Assembly: GCF_017921835.1 (NCBI RefSeq)
Contig: NZ_JAGEMN010000001.1
Coordinates: 1-64,000 of the forward strand
Direction: 5' to 3'
Length of the DNA stretch: 64,000 nt
From: Sporosarcina sp. 6E9
GTDB taxonomy: Bacteria; Bacillota; Bacilli; Bacillales_A; Planococcaceae
The number at the start of each line of letters is the position of its first letter. The first letter of the stretch is position 1. The notes under the pieces are model-generated. The model was not told the DNA's origin. It saw only the letters and a list, made by a program, of their open reading frames with translations, and searched no databases. Shown one piece after another: positions 62,178-64,000 of this stretch. Made by a program: the position numbers and the translations under genes.

Positions 62178-62195
62178 TTATGCAACAATCGCGCC
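62178..62195. repeat. 32-bp palindrome family, half-copy P3
   Basis: TTATGCAACAATCGCGCC matches one arm of the palindrome family; the second arm is not recognisable. It lies 16 bases beyond the stop of the zinc-ribbon gene. Confidence 0.65.
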
Positions 62196-62211
62196 GGATA
62201 GCTGCCTTTGT

Positions 62212-62382
62212 TCACTCTTTTGGTTTAGAACAATCTGTACAAAGGATTTTGCTCTCGTTTTTCAAATAAGCTTTAATTTCTACCATCCCTGCATATTGTG
62301 GCACTTTCATTTTTGCATATATTTCTTCTCCTGGTTGAACTTCACGACTACAATTAGAACAATACAACTTACGTTTAAACAA
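62212..62382 (-). CDS. Small zinc-ribbon protein, 56 aa
   Basis: Too short for routine prediction. It reads MFKRKLYCSNCSREVQPGEE at the N-terminus and ends KILCTDCSKPKE, giving two CxxC pairs 35 residues apart, a clear zinc-ribbon arrangement. The first codon is TTG with GGAGGT 7 bases upstream. Similar short two-CxxC proteins occur in Bacillus genomes; function unknown. It sits between palindromes P3 and P4 as a single-gene module. Confidence 0.78.
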   Translation of the reverse strand: MFKRKLYCSNCSREVQPGEEIYAKMKVPQYAGMVEIKAYLKNESKILCTDCSKPKE

Positions 62383-62394
62383 TTGGCTACCTCC

Positions 62395-62426
62395 TTATAT
62401 AACAATCTGGCCCGTTAATGGCATAA
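62395..62426. repeat. 32-bp palindrome family, copy P4
   Basis: TTATATAACAATCTGGCC followed by CGTTAATGGCATAA. The two arms pair around a GGCC centre. Directly followed by copy P5. Confidence 0.8.
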
Positions 62427-62428
62427 AG

Positions 62429-62460
62429 TTTGTGCAACAATCGCACCCGTTTGAGGCACC
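62429..62460. repeat. Palindrome family, copy P5
   Basis: GTGCAACAATCGCACC then CGTTTGAGGCAC, arms complementary with mismatches. It begins 2 bases after P4 and ends 6 bases before the stop of the 87-aa gene. Confidence 0.75.
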
Positions 62461-62466
62461 TCTTAT

Positions 62467-62730
62467 TTAATCACTATACAAGTCGTCGACTTCTTCCCAT
62501 TTGGAATCGGAATTATCGGCCTTTCTCCAAACTTGTCCTGTAGTTATGTCATACATATAAATAATTCCATCTTGCACAACCACTCTATATGAGTCACTTT
62601 CTCCATCATAGGACTGATTAATACTAACACTCTCCGCCACATCGCCAAGACCACTTCCTATAAATCCTCCAGCAAAAAGAATACAAATACCTAGAAATAT
62701 GAGAACCCCATTATTATTTTTCTTCTCCAA
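62467..62730 (-). CDS. Membrane-anchored hypothetical protein, 87 aa
   Basis: Not recognised. One N-terminal hydrophobic helix (GVLIFLGICILFAGGFIGSGLG), then an acidic extracytoplasmic tail (SYRVVVQDGIIYMYDITTGQVWRK...EEVDDLYSD). The ATG is preceded by a GGGTGAACG-type site (weak). It is the only gene between palindromes P5 and P6. Confidence 0.65.
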   Translation of the reverse strand: MEKKNNNGVLIFLGICILFAGGFIGSGLGDVAESVSINQSYDGESDSYRVVVQDGIIYMYDITTGQVWRKADNSDSKWEEVDDLYSD

Positions 62731-62781
62731 TTTCGTTCACCCCTACGATTATGAATTACAAACTTACCCTTGGTTTCCCCT

Positions 62782-62812
62782 ATTCCGCAATCTGGCCCGT
62801 TAATGGCATAAA
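62782..62812. repeat. 32-bp palindrome family, copy P6
   Basis: TATTCCGCAATCTGGCC followed by CGTTAATGGCATAA. The second arm is identical to that of P4. Confidence 0.8.
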
Positions 62813-62817
62813 ATTTG

Positions 62818-62847
62818 TGCAACAATCGCGCCCGATTGCAGAACGCT
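62818..62847. repeat. Palindrome family, copy P7
   Basis: GTGCAACAATCGCGCC followed by CGATTGCAGAACGC. Together P6-P7 nearly duplicate the P4-P5 junction 390 bases away. Confidence 0.78.
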
Positions 62848-62856
62848 TTACAAATA

Positions 62857-63474
62857 TTAATTAAGCTTTAATAATTTGAAGGTTAGATAAATCATCAAAG
62901 ATATAAAGAAAAACAGAGTTTCAAAATTAACAAGAAATGTATTTGGCTTCATTATTGTAAACAGCTTAATTCTTTTTATTAAACTCGCATCTAGAATGAT
63001 AAATAGATAATAAAAAATGAATAATCCAAATAAAAACATCAAACCTGCCATTAATATTTCTTCATTTTGCCAAAAGGTTATACCTAAAAATATAGCCCAT
63101 ATACATTTAAAAACATTCACTAAACTTTCATATGGATGGGATAATGTCGCCATCATATGATTTCCTTGGCTATCAGTAATTGCACCATTTTCGTTATGCT
63201 TTGTTATAAATGCTAAATGACCAGTTTGCAGAACCATACCAATCACTAACATAATTAAATATACTGAACCAAACACAGTTCCTACTAACAGAACATCTGA
63301 ATCTAGCAATTGAAATAGTACAAATGGTAATGGTAGCCAAACTGCATACATTATTGCCATTAATAAATGTATAAAAGCATACTCATTACTTTTAATCATC
63401 TTTTGGAACCTAAAAATAATCGTTAAAAATATTAAAATTCCTATCCAACCAAAAATCATTGTTGAAAATACCAT
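62857..63474 (-). CDS. Multi-pass membrane protein, 205 aa
   Basis: Not recognised. Six or so hydrophobic helices (IFGWIGILIFLTIIFRF, FIHLLMAIMYAVWLPLPFVLF, VYLIMLVIGMVLQ, and others) with basic loops. No enzyme motif. AAGGGAGGGCG is upstream of the ATG. It is the only gene between palindromes P7 and P8 and has lower GC than the core genes. Confidence 0.68.
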   Translation of the reverse strand: MVFSTMIFGWIGILIFLTIIFRFQKMIKSNEYAFIHLLMAIMYAVWLPLPFVLFQLLDSDVLLVGTVFGSVYLIMLVIGMVLQTGHLAFITKHNENGAITDSQGNHMMATLSHPYESLVNVFKCIWAIFLGITFWQNEEILMAGLMFLFGLFIFYYLFIILDASLIKRIKLFTIMKPNTFLVNFETLFFFISLMIYLTFKLLKLN

Positions 63475-63527
63475 TACGCCCTCCCTTTACAAATTAATCA
63501 GCCTATAAATGTCGAATTTTTTCATAA

Positions 63528-63560
63528 ACATTCCCCATAAACTGGCCCGATTGTTGAATA
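63528..63560. repeat. 32-bp palindrome family, copy P8
   Basis: ATTCCCCATAAACTGGCC followed by CGATTGTTGAATACT, arms imperfectly complementary around GGCC. It closes the row of modules on the right. Confidence 0.75.
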
Positions 63561-63764
63561 CTGAATATATACTTAATCCTACTGCCATTATACCGGAATT
63601 ACCACAAAAACCCTTTTTAAAATGAAATAGCACCGCTAATTGCGATGCTAATAGTTGTTTTAATTCGTTGTTATTTCGCTTGTTATTTTAACTTTTATAC
63701 CAGTGAATTGAACGGGTTAGTTCCAAACCAATCCAGGCTTTTTCTTTCGTTATAATTCCTCCAC

Positions 63765-63794
63765 TTGACGAGACACCATTTAGTGTCGTATTAT
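63765..63794 (+). promoter_or_regulatory. Promoter of the ArsR-type gene
   Basis: TTGACG (63765-63770) and TATTAT (63789-63794) with an 18-bp spacer. Operator 1 fills the spacer. Confidence 0.75.
63772..63787. promoter_or_regulatory. ArsR-type operator 1
   Basis: GACACCATTTAGTGTC, GACAC and GTGTC arms around a 6-base centre, located between -35 and -10. Confidence 0.75.
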
Positions 63795-63806
63795 AAAACC
63801 AAGATA

Positions 63807-63824
63807 CGACACCGTTCAGTGTCG
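63807..63824. promoter_or_regulatory. ArsR-type operator 2
   Basis: CGACACCGTTCAGTGTCG, the same arms as operator 1 and centred 36 bp downstream of it, covering the start of transcription. Confidence 0.75.
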
Positions 63825-63857
63825 CATGTTGGTTATGCAAGTCAGGGGGGAGTGATT

Positions 63858-64000
63858 GTGAACAGGACAGGACCAAAAAGAGATGTTTATGAGGCTGTTG
63901 CGGATCCGACAAGACGAAAGTTAATTCAAATACTGTCAGATGTTGAGGAATTACCCCTCCACGAATTAACCCCTCATTTTCAAATGGGTCGCACGGCAGT
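63858..64000 (+). CDS. ArsR-family (SdpR-type) transcriptional regulator, 5' part
   Basis: 47 codons before the window ends: RTGPKRDVYEAVADPTRRKL, IQILSDVEELPLHELTPHF, QMGRTA. The phrase VADPTRRKLIQIL and the following HTH are typical of the ArsR/SdpR winged-helix family that often pairs with an SRPBCC/AHSA1 protein. The GTG at 63858 follows GGGGGGAG. No metal-binding Cys is visible in this part. Autoregulation is suggested by two operators in its promoter. Confidence 0.85.
   Translation, partial: MNRTGPKRDVYEAVADPTRRKLIQILSDVEELPLHELTPHFQMGRTA

Noticed and set aside
62178..63560. Palindrome-bracketed modules as a classical integron
   Set aside because: No integron integrase is present in the window and the palindromes do not show the GTTRRRY core of attC sites. 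Cassette-like organisation is kept only as a hypothesis.
63688..63912. Minus-strand open frame of 74 codons
   Set aside because: It covers the ArsR promoter, its operators and its start, with no ribosome site; the regulator on the plus strand explains the region.

Overview
The window is a low-to-mid GC Firmicutes chromosome segment. Gene content and order (a menFDHBEC operon, pckA and metK divergent around an S-box, ytoA, dps, ytkD, yteA-like, cydABCD, bpsAB) point to Bacillales, most likely a Planococcaceae genus such as Sporosarcina. The genus is an inference from gene content and repeat style; no 16S sequence is present.

Layout. 1-2705: the tail of an rRNA operon (23S 3' end, 5S) followed by 21 tRNA genes and a terminator; the initiator tRNA-Met gene has been tandemly duplicated with one truncated relic. 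2709-15423: a DksA-like protein, menA, the menaquinone operon menFDHB-(hairpin)-EC, a lone Zur-box-controlled zinc-binding lipoprotein, yidD, dps, ytkD and a hydrolase. 15424-32159: pckA, SAM-riboswitch metK, ytoA, an alpha/beta hydrolase and a signal peptidase that each lack one catalytic residue, a UvrD-like helicase, paired crcB fluoride channels, a ZIP transporter, and cydABCD (menaquinol oxidase bd plus its CydDC exporter, functionally linked to the men genes).

32164-34467 is an accessory scar. It is bounded by 27-bp inverted repeats with a near-perfect 8-bp flanking duplication (ISL3-like). It holds a transposase remnant, a frameshifted tyrosine recombinase, inverted copies of a chromosomal repeat and an orphan gene bracketed by palindromes. 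34547-38618 is an operon of a PAS/AAA+ regulator with a decayed ATPase, a class III aminotransferase and a YjiH-type membrane protein. 39406-42091 is a T-box (specifier UAC, tyrosine) leader ahead of an NhaC-type transporter and a hutG-like gene. 42405-48343 holds an Rrf2 regulator, three luciferase-like monooxygenases and the bpsA/bpsB alkylpyrone pair. 48388-61926 is mixed: cupin, DUF188, M28 peptidase, DinB, papain-like amidase, PadR with a DUF4097 protein, AlkD, a membrane MutS-like ATPase, and VanZ. 62178-63560 is a row of three single-gene modules, each bracketed by members of one 32-bp palindrome family. The window ends in an ArsR-type regulator with two clear operators.

The most unusual signals are: (i) the palindrome-bracketed single-gene modules; (ii) four intergenic arrays whose units differ in sequence but share a 21-bp period, one of them organised as a 61-bp super-repeat; (iii) adjacent pseudo-enzyme candidates (hydrolase Ser to Gly, signal peptidase Lys to Met); and (iv) the ISL3-like scar. 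No CRISPR array, prophage or complete transposon was seen.
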